In this document: positions 7,851 to 17,022 of the stretch, piece after piece
Numbering within the stretch: position 1 is the stretch's first letter
How the letters are laid out: each line of letters begins with the position of its first letter
Origin: JAWXBM01 sp034440115
GTDB taxonomy: Bacteria; Pseudomonadota; Gammaproteobacteria; Xanthomonadales; SZUA-36
Direction: 5' to 3'
Assembly (NCBI GenBank): GCA_034440115.1
Contig: JAWXBM010000130.1
Location: 1-25,645 of the forward strand
Length of the DNA stretch: 25,645 bases
Position numbers and translations under genes: made by a program
The notes under the pieces: model-generated
What the model was told of the DNA's origin: nothing
The model's input: the letters and a program-made list of their open reading frames with translations, nothing else
Databases searched by the model: none

Positions 7851-10800
7851 ATGTTCAAGAACCTGCTCACCAATCACCCACTGGTCAACATCCTGTTCGT
7901 CGTGGTGGTGGTTCTGGGTGCCATGTCCTACTACAGCATGCCGCGCGAACAAGACCCGGAAATCAATTTCAACTGGGTGAATATTAATACCGCGCTACCT
8001 GGCGCCTCAGCGGAAGACGTAGAGCAGTTGGTCACCGGCCCGTTGGAAGATGCGGTACGGAACGTCCAGGACATTCGCTGGATCGTCAGCACCACGCGCG
8101 AAAGCTCTTCCAATATTCTGGTCCGCTTCCGTGACCTGGATGAACGTGATTTTGATAAACGTGTCAACGACTTACGGCGTGAACTTCAGAACAAGGCAAA
8201 CGATGAATTGCCGGATGAAGCTGAAGACCCCTACATCTTGGAAGTGACCACTTCAAACGGTTTTCCCTCCGCGCTGGTAGTGGTGCAAGGCCAGGCCGAT
8301 GATGAACAACTGCGCCACACCGCGCGCTTGATCAAAGCAGACATAGAGCGCCTCCAGGGTGTGGACAAAATCATCGCCATTGGCCTGCATGAGCCGGAAA
8401 TGCAGGTCGAATTCCTGCCCTGGGAACTGGCGGCCAGGGGACTACTGGCCACCGATATTGCCGACAGCCTGGGCCAGGCATTTCGTGACACTTTCGCCGG
8501 CAAATCCGATGTTGCTGGCAGCGAATGGTTGGTGCGCATTTCCGGCACGACCTCGGATCCGGAGCAACTTTCATCCTTCCAGTTGGCTCCTCTGGCGCAG
8601 CCGAATGAACTGATCGCACTGGACCAGGTCGCTGAAATCCGTCGCGGCCGCGAGCGAGCCACCCAATTGGTGTCCTTTGCCGGGCTGCCCGCGGTGGCCT
8701 TGTCAGTGAGCAAAGTGGGTTACTCGAACACGCTGGAGCTGGTTGACCGCATCAACGCCTATATCGTGGAAAAAAACTTGCAATTGGCCGGATCAGGCAT
8801 CTCGCTGGTACTGGCGGATGATCAAACCAGCGCCACCCGCCATGCCATTTCCATCATGCAGAACAATGCGGCTGTGGGCATGCTGCTGGTGCTCGGAGTG
8901 TGCTGGTTGTTCCTGGGCCTGCGCATCGCCACCATGGTCACCATGGGCATCGTGTTTTCGATCGCGGGTACGTTTCTGGTGCTGGACATGACCGGTAACA
9001 CGCTGAATGTATCGGTACTGTTGGGCGTGGTTATTGTTCTGGGCATGCTGGTGGACGATGCGGTGGTGGTGGTTGAAGCCATGTACTATCGTTTGCAAAG
9101 GGGTGCAGGCCGACTCGACGCTGCACTGGATTCGCTGGCCGAAGTCGGCCGCCCAGTAACTGCGGCAGTACTGACTACCATGGCCGCATTCCTGCCGTTA
9201 ATGCTGTTGCCCGGTATCGTTGGCAAATTCATGTTCGTTATCCCCTTTGTGGTTACGGTGGGCCTGGCGATCAGCCTGGTGGAAGCGTTCTGGATCCTGC
9301 CAGCGCATGTGCTGGCCTTCCGCGCGGATCCCAAGCACGACGATACGCGTCGCCATTGGCGCGGCCGCTGGACGCACTGGGTGCGGATCAAATACACCCG
9401 TATGCTGTGCTACGTAATGCGCCGCCCGGTGCGATTCCTCGGTGCCGGCTTGTTGAGTTTTTTGTTGGCAGTTGCGGCCGTAGGCGCTGGCATGGTGCGT
9501 ATGGATTTCTTTACCGCCGACCCCATCAGGCTGTTTTATGTGAATCTTGATATGCCTGCAGACGCACCGCTGGAAGAAACCCTGCGCCAAACGGTTGTGG
9601 TGGAACAAAGGGTGCGCGAACTGATGCAACCCAACGAGTATCGCGCCATGACCGTCAATGCCGGCATCAAGTTTACCGACATCGAGCCTATGTATGGCGA
9701 CCAGTATGGCCAATTGCAGGTTTCGCTGAGTGAATCATCCATCGCTGGCAGGTCAGTCACTGAAATCATCAACTCGCTGCGCGAACCCTTGCAGCAGTTG
9801 GAGTTGGATGGCGAAATATCTTTCCTGGAAATCAGCGGCGGTCCGCCGGTCTTACGCGATATCAACGTCAAGGTAAGAACAGATGATTTTGCCGAGTTGC
9901 GGGCCGCAACCGATGCCATGCTGGCCATTGCCCGCAAGATTCCCGGTGCCAGCAACGTGGCTGATAACGATGTTCCTGGCCGTTCTGAGCTTGCTTTAGA
10001 GCTCGACTACAAAGCGGTACGCCGGGCCGGCCTGAGCCCTGGCCAGGTTGCCCGATTGTTACGCTTGCATCTGGATGGCGAAATCGTAGCCTTTATGCGC
10101 GACCAGGGTGAGAAAGTTGAGTTGCGAGTGCGCGGCCTGCCCCGTGCGCAACAGGACATCAGCGCAGTTTTGAACGACCCTATTGCATTGCCCGGCGGCG
10201 GCAGCACCACCTTTGCCGCCCTGGTCAAGCAAGAGACCGGGCAAAGCCGCGGCATGATTCGGCATTTCAATCTGCGCCGCGCCATCACGGTTGAGGGCGA
10301 CCTGGACGAGGAGATACTCGAAGCCACCGCCGCAGCGGCTCTGATCCAGGCCGAGTGGGACAAGATTGCCAACCAATTCCCAAACACTGATCTGGAGTTT
10401 GGTGGCGCGCTGGATGATATTACCGAGAGCCTGGACGCTATGCTGGGATTGTTCCTGGTGGGCCTGGGCCTGATCTATTTGATTATTGCCACGCAGTTCC
10501 GCAGTTACTTCCAACCGCTGCTGATTCTGACCACTGTGCCCATGGCCTTTACCGGCGTGGTTTTCGGCCTGGTGGTAACCGGCCATCCGCTCAGTCTGTA
10601 TACCCTTTACGGCATCATTGCTCTAACCGGTATTGCCGTGAACAGTGCGATTGTGCTGATCGATGCGGCCAATGCGCGTATTGCCAACGGCATGCGGCCT
10701 TTGCATGCCACCGTCTACGCGGCGCGGCGCCGAGTGATTCCCATCATCATGACCACCTCCACCACCATAGCCGGCCTGTTTTCTCTGGCCTTTGGGCTGG

Positions 10801-10958
10801 GTGGTAAATCGCTGTTGTGGGGGCCGGTGGCCATGAGCATCGTAGCTGGTCTGACTATTGCCACCGTGCTCACTTTGTTCATGGTGCCTGCCTTGTATCG
10901 TGCATTCATGAAGGGCCACGGGCCCGATGATTTCCGCCACAGTCATTATCTGGATTGA
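7851..10958 (+). CDS. RND efflux pump inner-membrane permease
   Basis: A 1035-residue AcrB/MexB-type transporter, the usual length. It starts with the first helix and the PREQDPEINFNWVNI segment typical of the family. The two-fold architecture is clear: helix clusters at about 1-30 and 340-540, a large periplasmic portion between, then a second periplasmic portion and helices after about 860. The proton-relay aspartates are present as D402-D403 in GMLVDDAVVVVE. In the second relay helix the position matching AcrB Lys940 is V930 (GIAVNSAIVLID), as seen in some non-AcrB branches, so the proton path may differ. It is co-transcribed with the adaptor. The substrate could be a drug, solvent or lipid; nothing in the sequence shows metal-pump motifs. 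Confidence 0.95.
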   Translation: MFKNLLTNHPLVNILFVVVVVLGAMSYYSMPREQDPEINFNWVNINTALPGASAEDVEQLVTGPLEDAVRNVQDIRWIVSTTRESSSNILVRFRDLDERDFDKRVNDLRRELQNKANDELPDEAEDPYILEVTTSNGFPSALVVVQGQADDEQLRHTARLIKADIERLQGVDKIIAIGLHEPEMQVEFLPWELAARGLLATDIADSLGQAFRDTFAGKSDVAGSEWLVRISGTTSDPEQLSSFQLAPLAQPNELIALDQVAEIRRGRERATQLVSFAGLPAVALSVSKVGYSNTLELVDRINAYIVEKNLQLAGSGISLVLADDQTSATRHAISIMQNNAAVGMLLVLGVCWLFLGLRIATMVTMGIVFSIAGTFLVLDMTGNTLNVSVLLGVVIVLGMLVDDAVVVVEAMYYRLQRGAGRLDAALDSLAEVGRPVTAAVLTTMAAFLPLMLLPGIVGKFMFVIPFVVTVGLAISLVEAFWILPAHVLAFRADPKHDDTRRHWRGRWTHWVRIKYTRMLCYVMRRPVRFLGAGLLSFLLAVAAVGAGMVRMDFFTADPIRLFYVNLDMPADAPLEETLRQTVVVEQRVRELMQPNEYRAMTVNAGIKFTDIEPMYGDQYGQLQVSLSESSIAGRSVTEIINSLREPLQQLELDGEISFLEISGGPPVLRDINVKVRTDDFAELRAATDAMLAIARKIPGASNVADNDVPGRSELALELDYKAVRRAGLSPGQVARLLRLHLDGEIVAFMRDQGEKVELRVRGLPRAQQDISAVLNDPIALPGGGSTTFAALVKQETGQSRGMIRHFNLRRAITVEGDLDEEILEATAAAALIQAEWDKIANQFPNTDLEFGGALDDITESLDAMLGLFLVGLGLIYLIIATQFRSYFQPLLILTTVPMAFTGVVFGLVVTGHPLSLYTLYGIIALTGIAVNSAIVLIDAANARIANGMRPLHATVYAARRRVIPIIMTTSTTIAGLFSLAFGLGGKSLLWGPVAMSIVAGLTIATVLTLFMVPALYRAFMKGHGPDDFRHSHYLD

Positions 10959-11064
10959 AGCTGTTGTACATTGTCGGCAAAGCGCAGTCTACACCATGAG
11001 CCTGCAGGGACAGCAGATCATCTTGACCTGGGCACAGGCGAGCACAACCCGCATTAATTCAGTG

Positions 11065-11080
11065 CCCTGGTTTACCAGGG
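11065..11080. terminator. Small hairpin at the RND/SDR convergence
   Basis: CCCTGG-TTTA-CCAGGG is a perfect 6-bp hairpin with a 4-base loop. The SDR stop codon (TAA on the minus strand) sits in the loop. The two genes converge here. There is no clear T-run on either side, so it is at best a weak or factor-assisted terminator. Confidence 0.3.
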
Positions 11081-11734
11081 AATTGAACGTCCCTGAGCAT
11101 GCCAGAAGCTGCCAGAATCGGCCAGCTTAAGGTCACCAATACGGGCCTGCAGGCCCTTTACCGATTCCGCAGTACTGACCGGACCCTGGTGCTCCGTCAT
11201 ATCGGTAGCAACGTATCCCGGATGCAACATGAACACACCAATCTGGCGCTCTGCCAGATCCACGCTGAGGCTTTTCATCGCCATATTCACTGCCACTTTG
11301 GACATACGATAGCCGTAATTACTACCCGAAGTATTCTCCTCGATGGAGCCTACGCTGCTGGAAATGACAAATATTTTTGAACCGGCTGACAGGTTACCGA
11401 GCAGTGCGGATGATACCCGTAGCGGCGCCATAGCATTGACGCGGAATTGTTGCTCGATGTCATCGAAATCCAGCTCCGACAACTTATCCCGCCGCAGGAT
11501 GCCAGCATTGTTAACCAGCACGTCCAGTTTCACACCGGCCAGTGCCTGCTGCAAGCGCGCTACGTCTTGTGCCTCGCTAACATCAATACCGTCGATGGTT
11601 TGAACGGCCAGTTGCTGCAATTCCGCCGAGGACTGGCGGCAAACGGCAATCACTTCATCGCCCCGTTCTGAAAACTGCCGACACAGTTCCAATCCGATTC
11701 CACGGTTCGCTCCGGTAACAAGAATTCGGCTCAT
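11072..11734 (-). CDS. Short-chain dehydrogenase/reductase (SDR)
   Basis: A 220-residue classical SDR with a Rossmann fold. The cofactor motif TGANRGIG (7-14), NNAG (75-78), the SSS stretch (125-127) and YRMSK (Y142, K146) are all present, so the Ser-Tyr-Lys active site is complete. The form resembles the short C-factor/CsgA-type carbonyl reductases (RILVTGANRGIGLE, then SIEENTSGSNYGYRMSK). It should reduce a carbonyl or oxidise an alcohol with NAD(P)(H) in the cytosol, but the substrate is unknown. It is last in the serC-serA-ppc block with a 21-bp gap after ppc, so it is probably co-transcribed. The start at 11734 is preceded by AGGAG at suitable distance. Confidence 0.88.
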   Translation of the reverse strand: MSRILVTGANRGIGLELCRQFSERGDEVIAVCRQSSAELQQLAVQTIDGIDVSEAQDVARLQQALAGVKLDVLVNNAGILRRDKLSELDFDDIEQQFRVNAMAPLRVSSALLGNLSAGSKIFVISSSVGSIEENTSGSNYGYRMSKVAVNMAMKSLSVDLAERQIGVFMLHPGYVATDMTEHQGPVSTAESVKGLQARIGDLKLADSGSFWHAQGRSIPW

Positions 11735-11755
11735 GCTATTTACTCCTTCAACTGC

Positions 11756-14521
11756 TTAACCGGTGTTCTGAATGCCCAATGAAATGCCGTTGACCGTAGC
11801 CATCAGGGCCTTGAGCAAGCGATCATCTTCACGCCCGCTGTCGCGCCAGCGGCGCAACAAATCCACTTGCAACATATGCAAAGGATCGACGTAGGGATTC
11901 CGCAAGCGGATATTGCGCTGCAAGGTGGGCTGGTCATCCAGCAGGTTTTGCGTCTGCTTCAGTTCCAGCACAGCTGCGTGGGCTAACAGGAATTCCGCTT
12001 CAATTTTCTCGTAAAGGAAACGATGCTCATCAACGACCAGGCTAGCGTAGCGCAGGCCAATGCGTAATTCGGACTTGGCCAATACCATTTCCACGTCTTC
12101 GATCAGGGCGCGGAAAAAGGGCCACTGCTGCAGCAAACGCCGCAAATGCTCGTTGCCAAACTGTGTCAAAGCGTTCTGCAAGGCCGTGCCCATGCCATAA
12201 ACACCCGGCAAGCCGATGCGCGTTTGTGCCCAGGAAAACACCCAGGGAATGGCGCGCAGATTAGCTATGCCAGCGCCGCAGCGGCGTGAAGGCGGCCTGG
12301 ACCCTATGGTCAGTCGCTCAATCACATCAATCGGTGTGAAGGCGCGGAAAAAATCGGCGAATTCTGCCTGCTCGTAAACCATTCCGCGATAGTGCTGGCG
12401 GGCCGTTTGCGCCAGCATGTTCATCAACTCTGAGCCGCCCTCGGGTGTAGTCAGGGCTATGTGCGCATTGGCTAACTGCAGCTCGCTGTCCATGCTGTGT
12501 TGCAAAGTAGCGCCGGTCATCAGTTCGAGATTACGCAGGGCAATCGGACGCACACCGTATTTACGGTTGATCACTTCGCCCTGTTCGGTCAACCGCATAT
12601 ACCCATTCACCGTCCCGGCCGGTGCACCCAAAATGCCGTTAACCAGATTGCCACCACCGCGGCTGACGGTGCCGCCGCGACCGTGGAAATAAACCACCGC
12701 TATGCCCTGCTCTCTGCCAACCTGCAGTAATTTGCCCTGAGCTTCCTGCAAGGCCCAACGCGAGGCCGCAATGCCGCTGTCCTTGTTGCTGTCGGAATAG
12801 CCCACCATGATCACCTGGCGTGATTCAAGCTTTTGCAGATGTTCGAGGTAAACAGGTTCTGCCAACAGTGCAGCCAAAATGTCGGGGCCAGCCTGCAGAT
12901 CATTCACGGTTTCCAACAAGGGGGCGATATCCACGGTACCCGCGCCGGCCACCTGGGCCAACGCCATTACCGTTAGCACATCGTCGGCGCCCTGGGTCAT
13001 GCTGATGATGAACAAACCCGTTGCCGCCGCGCCAAAACGTTGCCTGGCTTCGCCCAGCACCTTGAATACTTCCAGCGTGCGCTGCATGTCTTGTGACTGC
13101 TGCTCCGCTGCCGGTAAGTCAGGCCAGTCTTCTGCAGCCAGGTGTTGAGCCAGAATGCGACTGCGATCTTCGATGGCGGTTGCAGCCCAATCCGGCCTGG
13201 CCAGCCATTCGGCCATCACCCGCCGGTGTAATTCGGCGTCTTGACGTACATCCAGGGTGGCCATATGGAAACCGAAACAGCGCACTCGCTGCAACAGGCG
13301 GCGCACTGCAAACATCCCGGCATGCTCGCCTTTGTTGGCCTGCAGGCTGTGCTCGATCAGGCTGAGGTCATGAATCAGTTGCTCGGCCGATTCATAGGCC
13401 CGCTGGCCGTCTTCCACTGTGGCTTGCAAACGCGCCACCACGTAACGCAGCAGGCAGCGATAAGGCATGTCGCGATAACGATCGACAATGGTTTTGGCCA
13501 CCTCCGGCATCAGGTCTTCATAGCCGGAGACGCGCTGCAACACCGCTTCGTCAACCGCAATTTCACTCAGCGACTGGCTCAGCGAACGACCCAGCGCAGT
13601 AACTTCCGGCAAATAGCGCCTAATGATGGCCTTGCGCTGCATGACCAGGGTTTCCAGTATGGTGCCGGCATGCACATTGGGATTGCCGTCCATATCGCCA
13701 CCCACCCAGGAGCCAAAGCGCAGCATTTGCTGTTCCGGAGCAGGCGTCCCGGCAGCCTCAGCGCCATAATGATGCTGCAGCGCATCGTCCAGGCTTTCGT
13801 AAAACACCGGCACCACGCGATAGAGGATGTCGGTAATGTAGAACAGGATATTGTCCAGTTCGTCCGCCACCGTGGGGCGGGTATGTGAAACCAGCCGTGT
13901 TTGCCAGGCCGAGCTGATGGCGCTGAGCATGCGCTGCTCGCTGATGGTCTTTTCTTCCGGCGTCAACTCCGGATTGAGACGGTCGACCAGGCGCAATACG
14001 ATCTCATACTCTTTTTCCTGGAGGGTGCGCCGTGTCGCTTCGGTGGGATGAGCAGTAAATACCGGCAGTATGCTCAAACGATTCAGCGCCTGCTGTAAAA
14101 CACTCAACTCCACACCGGCTGCTTTCAGGCCACCGATTACCTCATCCAGGCTGCCGCGCTGCGCTGCACTGCGGGCGCGCTGGTAGCTTCGTCGGCGCCG
14201 GATACGGTGCACTTTTTCTGCCAGGTTGACGGTACGCATATAGGAAGAAAAGGCATGGATAACCTGGCCAATTTCGTCATTGGCCCCGTCTTCGGCCTCA
14301 CCCGCCCGCAATTGCCCTAGCACCTGTTGCAGGCCAGCGCCGGATTTATCACCGCGTTCGCGGTCAGCAATGGCGGCTTTACGGACCTGCTCTACCCGGT
14401 CCAACAAAGCCTGGCCACCCTGCTCCACCAGCATTTTTCCTACCAGCGAACCCAGCAGGCTGACATCGGCCCGCAGCGGCCAATCCTTTTCCGGCAAATC
14501 TACTACGCGAATTTCTTCCAT
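11756..14521 (-). CDS. ppc: Phosphoenolpyruvate carboxylase
   Basis: A 921-residue enzyme that adds bicarbonate to PEP to give oxaloacetate, refilling the TCA cycle. Signature pieces are complete and in order: the catalytic-His motif FTAHPTEATRRT (H158), GSWVGGDMDGNPNV, GYSDSNKDSGIAASRW, the FHGRGGTVSRGGG loop, and the C-terminal QNTG that ends inside the allosteric/active site. Length fits bacterial PEPC. The start has GAGAG about 8 bases upstream. It lies 7 bp after serA on the same strand and 21 bp before the SDR, so it is very likely in one operon with serC and serA. That links 3-phosphoglycerate withdrawal for serine with PEP withdrawal for oxaloacetate. Confidence 0.97.
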   Translation of the reverse strand: MEEIRVVDLPEKDWPLRADVSLLGSLVGKMLVEQGGQALLDRVEQVRKAAIADRERGDKSGAGLQQVLGQLRAGEAEDGANDEIGQVIHAFSSYMRTVNLAEKVHRIRRRRSYQRARSAAQRGSLDEVIGGLKAAGVELSVLQQALNRLSILPVFTAHPTEATRRTLQEKEYEIVLRLVDRLNPELTPEEKTISEQRMLSAISSAWQTRLVSHTRPTVADELDNILFYITDILYRVVPVFYESLDDALQHHYGAEAAGTPAPEQQMLRFGSWVGGDMDGNPNVHAGTILETLVMQRKAIIRRYLPEVTALGRSLSQSLSEIAVDEAVLQRVSGYEDLMPEVAKTIVDRYRDMPYRCLLRYVVARLQATVEDGQRAYESAEQLIHDLSLIEHSLQANKGEHAGMFAVRRLLQRVRCFGFHMATLDVRQDAELHRRVMAEWLARPDWAATAIEDRSRILAQHLAAEDWPDLPAAEQQSQDMQRTLEVFKVLGEARQRFGAAATGLFIISMTQGADDVLTVMALAQVAGAGTVDIAPLLETVNDLQAGPDILAALLAEPVYLEHLQKLESRQVIMVGYSDSNKDSGIAASRWALQEAQGKLLQVGREQGIAVVYFHGRGGTVSRGGGNLVNGILGAPAGTVNGYMRLTEQGEVINRKYGVRPIALRNLELMTGATLQHSMDSELQLANAHIALTTPEGGSELMNMLAQTARQHYRGMVYEQAEFADFFRAFTPIDVIERLTIGSRPPSRRCGAGIANLRAIPWVFSWAQTRIGLPGVYGMGTALQNALTQFGNEHLRRLLQQWPFFRALIEDVEMVLAKSELRIGLRYASLVVDEHRFLYEKIEAEFLLAHAAVLELKQTQNLLDDQPTLQRNIRLRNPYVDPLHMLQVDLLRRWRDSGREDDRLLKALMATVNGISLGIQNTG

Positions 14522-14528
14522 TAATCTC

Positions 14529-15698
14529 TCAAACCACCCGCACCCTGATTACACCATCGGCCCGCGCGATGGCAGCGAGAATCTCAGAGCTCACTGTCGT
14601 TTCCACATCGATGATGTTGTAGGCCAGATCACCGCGACTCTTATTCACCATGTCCAGCACGTTGATGTCGTGATCAGCCAGAATGGACAGCACAGCGCCC
14701 AAAACGCGCGGTACGTTGTCGTTGGTAAAGGTAATGCGAAAACCACCATTGCGACGCATGCGCGTTTGCGGAAAATTCACCGAGTTGACGATATTGCCGT
14801 TGTCCAGAAAATCCATTAACTGGTCGGCCGCCATAACCGCACAGTTTTCTTCGGCTTCTACCGTGCTGGCGCCGATATGTGGCAACAGCAATACATCCTC
14901 CCGGCCCAACAATTCCGGTAGCGGAAAGTCGCTCACATAGGCGGCCAACTGGCCCTGGTCCAAGGCGGCGATCACCGCTCGCGGATCAACGATTTCTTCC
15001 CGGGCGAAGTTCAGCAAACGGGCGCCGCGGCGGGTTTTTTGCAAGCTTTCCGCATTCAATAAATGCTGCGTTTGCGGAATAGCAGGAACATGCAGACTGA
15101 TGAAATCAGAGGCCGCCAGCAAAGCATCCAGGCTGTCCATCTTCTCCACCCGGCTGGGCAAGCGCCAGGCAGATTCTACCGAAATGGCCGGATCAAAACC
15201 GGCCACGCGCATGCCCAGTTCCAGCGCCATATTGGCCACCAAAGAGCCGATCGCACCGAGTCCGACTACGCCCAAAGTTTTACCTGCGACTTCGCCACCG
15301 GCAAAGCGCTTTTTCTCTTGTTCCAGCTTCTGCGCCAGTTGTTGTGGATCAGTAATACCCTGCAGCGTTTGAACATAATTCATGCCACCAAGAATATTAC
15401 GCGAACTCAATAACAAGCCGGCAGCCACCAGTTCTTTCACAGCATTGGCATTGGCGCCGGGTGTGTTGAACACCACCACCCCTTGCCTGCCATAATCGGC
15501 CACCGGAATATTGTTCACCCCGGCACCGGCCCTGGCTACGGCCAGTAATTCAGGTTCTATGGCAGCGCCATGCAGCTTTTGAGAGCGCAGCAACAAGGCG
15601 TGCGGCCGTTTCACATCGGGCCCAAGTTCATAGCGTGCCGCAGGAAACGCTTCCAGGCCGCGGCTGGCGATTCGGTTGAAGGTCTTGATACGGAACAT
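14529..15698 (-). CDS. serA: D-3-phosphoglycerate dehydrogenase
   Basis: A 389-residue NAD-dependent enzyme for the first step of phosphorylated serine synthesis, 3-phosphoglycerate to 3-phosphohydroxypyruvate. Domains run: N-terminal catalytic part with ARAGAGVNNIPV, Rossmann domain with GLGAIG (146-151), catalytic Arg in NFAREEIVD (R233), Glu near 262, His in LPHIGAST (H274), and a C-terminal ACT domain from about residue 315 (FRITFTNDNVPRVLGAVLSI). It matches the shorter SerA type with a single ACT domain. The start ATG overlaps the serC stop by one base (TGATG), so translation is coupled. The ACT domain suggests feedback by an amino acid, most likely serine. Confidence 0.94.
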   Translation of the reverse strand: MFRIKTFNRIASRGLEAFPAARYELGPDVKRPHALLLRSQKLHGAAIEPELLAVARAGAGVNNIPVADYGRQGVVVFNTPGANANAVKELVAAGLLLSSRNILGGMNYVQTLQGITDPQQLAQKLEQEKKRFAGGEVAGKTLGVVGLGAIGSLVANMALELGMRVAGFDPAISVESAWRLPSRVEKMDSLDALLAASDFISLHVPAIPQTQHLLNAESLQKTRRGARLLNFAREEIVDPRAVIAALDQGQLAAYVSDFPLPELLGREDVLLLPHIGASTVEAEENCAVMAADQLMDFLDNGNIVNSVNFPQTRMRRNGGFRITFTNDNVPRVLGAVLSILADHDINVLDMVNKSRGDLAYNIIDVETTVSSEILAAIARADGVIRVRVV

Positions 15699-16885
15699 CA
15701 GGCAGTTACTCCTGCAGCCGATACTTCCGCGGAAACTTTACCGGAAACTTCAGATATGGCCCACTCCAGCCAGGGCAACAAACGGCGCAAGTCCTCACTC
15801 TCAACCGTCGCACCACACCAGATACGCAGACCGGCGGGGGCATCCCGATAGGCACCAATATCAAAAGCCACGCCTTCAGCCTCCAGCAGTTTAACCAGAC
15901 TCTTCACCTGTGCTTCAGGCAGGTCCAGCGTCAGGCAGACACTGGTATTGGAGCGCTGCTGCGGCTCTTTGGCGAGGAAATGTACATCATCGCGCTGCTC
16001 TACCCACGCTTCCAGTACGGCGAGATTGGCTTGTGAGCGTGCAATGGTTGCGGCTACACCACCGATGGATTCGACCCAATCCAGTGCATCCAGATAATCG
16101 GCCACGCACAGCATGGACGGTGTATTGATGGTGGCGCCGGTGAAAATCTCTTCCATCAGCTTGCCGCCTTTGGTGAGACGGAAAATCTTCGGCAAGGGCC
16201 AAGGCGGCGTATAGCTCTCCAGCCGCTCCACGGCACGCGGGCTGAGTATCAGCATGCCATGCGCACCTTCTCCACCCAACACTTTCTGCCAGGAATAAGT
16301 CACCACGTCGAGCTTGTCCCAGGGCAACTCCATGGCAAACACAGCGGAAGTGGCATCGCAAAACGTCAGTCCTTCACGGTGATCGCTGATCCAGTCACCA
16401 TCAGGCACTTTCACGCCAGAAGTCGTGCCGTTCCAGGTGAAAACGATATCGTGCGCTGGATTCGCCCGGGTTAAATCAGGCAGCTCACCATAAGGCGCTG
16501 AATAACTGTTTTGCTCCAGCTTCAACTGTTTGGCAATATCGCTGCTCCAGCCTTGACCAAACGATTCCCAGAAAAACACATCAATCGGACGGGGGCCCAG
16601 CATCGACCACATGGCCATTTCAAAGGCTCCGGTATCGGAGGCCGGTACCACGCCGACGCGGTAACCCGCAGGCAAACCCAACAGTTCTGCAGTCTGGCTG
16701 CATACTCTGCCCAGTACCGCTTTGCCCAGCGCCGAGCGATGCGAGCGACCCAGGGTATCCAGTTGCAAGCGGGCTACGTCATAACCCGGCCGCTTGCTGC
16801 AAGGGCCGGAAGAAAAATTCCCATTGACCGGTTTAACAGTGGGCTTGGCTGCAGGTTTCTCCTTGGGCTTGACATCAGAACGCAT
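15698..16885 (-). CDS. serC: Phosphoserine aminotransferase
   Basis: A PLP enzyme of 395 residues converting 3-phosphohydroxypyruvate and glutamate to phosphoserine and 2-oxoglutarate. The frame continues to 16966, but I chose the Met at 16885, which follows GGAG at about 9 bases and removes a hydrophobic leader not expected in this enzyme. The fold-type I core is clear: NFSSGPCSKRPGY near the start, VVPASDTGAFEMAMWSMLG, FTWNGTTSGVKVP, and the PLP lysine in YSWQKVLGGEGAHG (K201). It resembles the SerC subtype of alpha-proteobacteria and archaea rather than E. coli SerC. A Lys/Pro-rich N-terminal tail with three KP pairs (residues 6-19) is unusual. It is first gene of the serC-serA-ppc-SDR operon. 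Confidence 0.92.
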   Translation of the reverse strand: MRSDVKPKEKPAAKPTVKPVNGNFSSGPCSKRPGYDVARLQLDTLGRSHRSALGKAVLGRVCSQTAELLGLPAGYRVGVVPASDTGAFEMAMWSMLGPRPIDVFFWESFGQGWSSDIAKQLKLEQNSYSAPYGELPDLTRANPAHDIVFTWNGTTSGVKVPDGDWISDHREGLTFCDATSAVFAMELPWDKLDVVTYSWQKVLGGEGAHGMLILSPRAVERLESYTPPWPLPKIFRLTKGGKLMEEIFTGATINTPSMLCVADYLDALDWVESIGGVAATIARSQANLAVLEAWVEQRDDVHFLAKEPQQRSNTSVCLTLDLPEAQVKSLVKLLEAEGVAFDIGAYRDAPAGLRIWCGATVESEDLRRLLPWLEWAISEVSGKVSAEVSAAGVTA

Positions 16886-16937
16886 ATTCAAAACTCCTGG
16901 GTAATTCAAGACAAAACGAAACAAAAACAAGCTGCGC

Positions 16938-16966
16938 ATTATCTGTGTGACGGCTGACAGGCACAA
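16938..16966 (-). promoter_or_regulatory. Candidate sigma70 promoter for serC operon
   Basis: On the minus strand, TTGTGC (16966-16961) is followed after exactly 17 bases by GATAAT (16943-16938), about 50 bases before the chosen serC start. The -10 box matches 5 of 6 consensus positions and the -35 box 3 of 6. Spacing and position suit transcription of the serine/PEPC operon. It is read by eye only. Confidence 0.4.
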
Positions 16967-17022
16967 CCGCTATTAAACGGTCTGCTATGATAAACGACAT
17001 CAGCGCCGGAGATTTTTTGAAT

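Noticed and set aside
13241..13888. 215-codon plus-strand frame
   Set aside because: It lies entirely antisense to ppc, which has all catalytic motifs; His/Gln-rich wording is typical of a shadow frame.
11756..16885. Methylotrophic serine cycle from the ppc and ser genes together
   Set aside because: None of the other cycle genes (serine-glyoxylate aminotransferase, hydroxypyruvate reductase, malyl-CoA enzymes) is present; the genes fit ordinary serine synthesis and anaplerosis.
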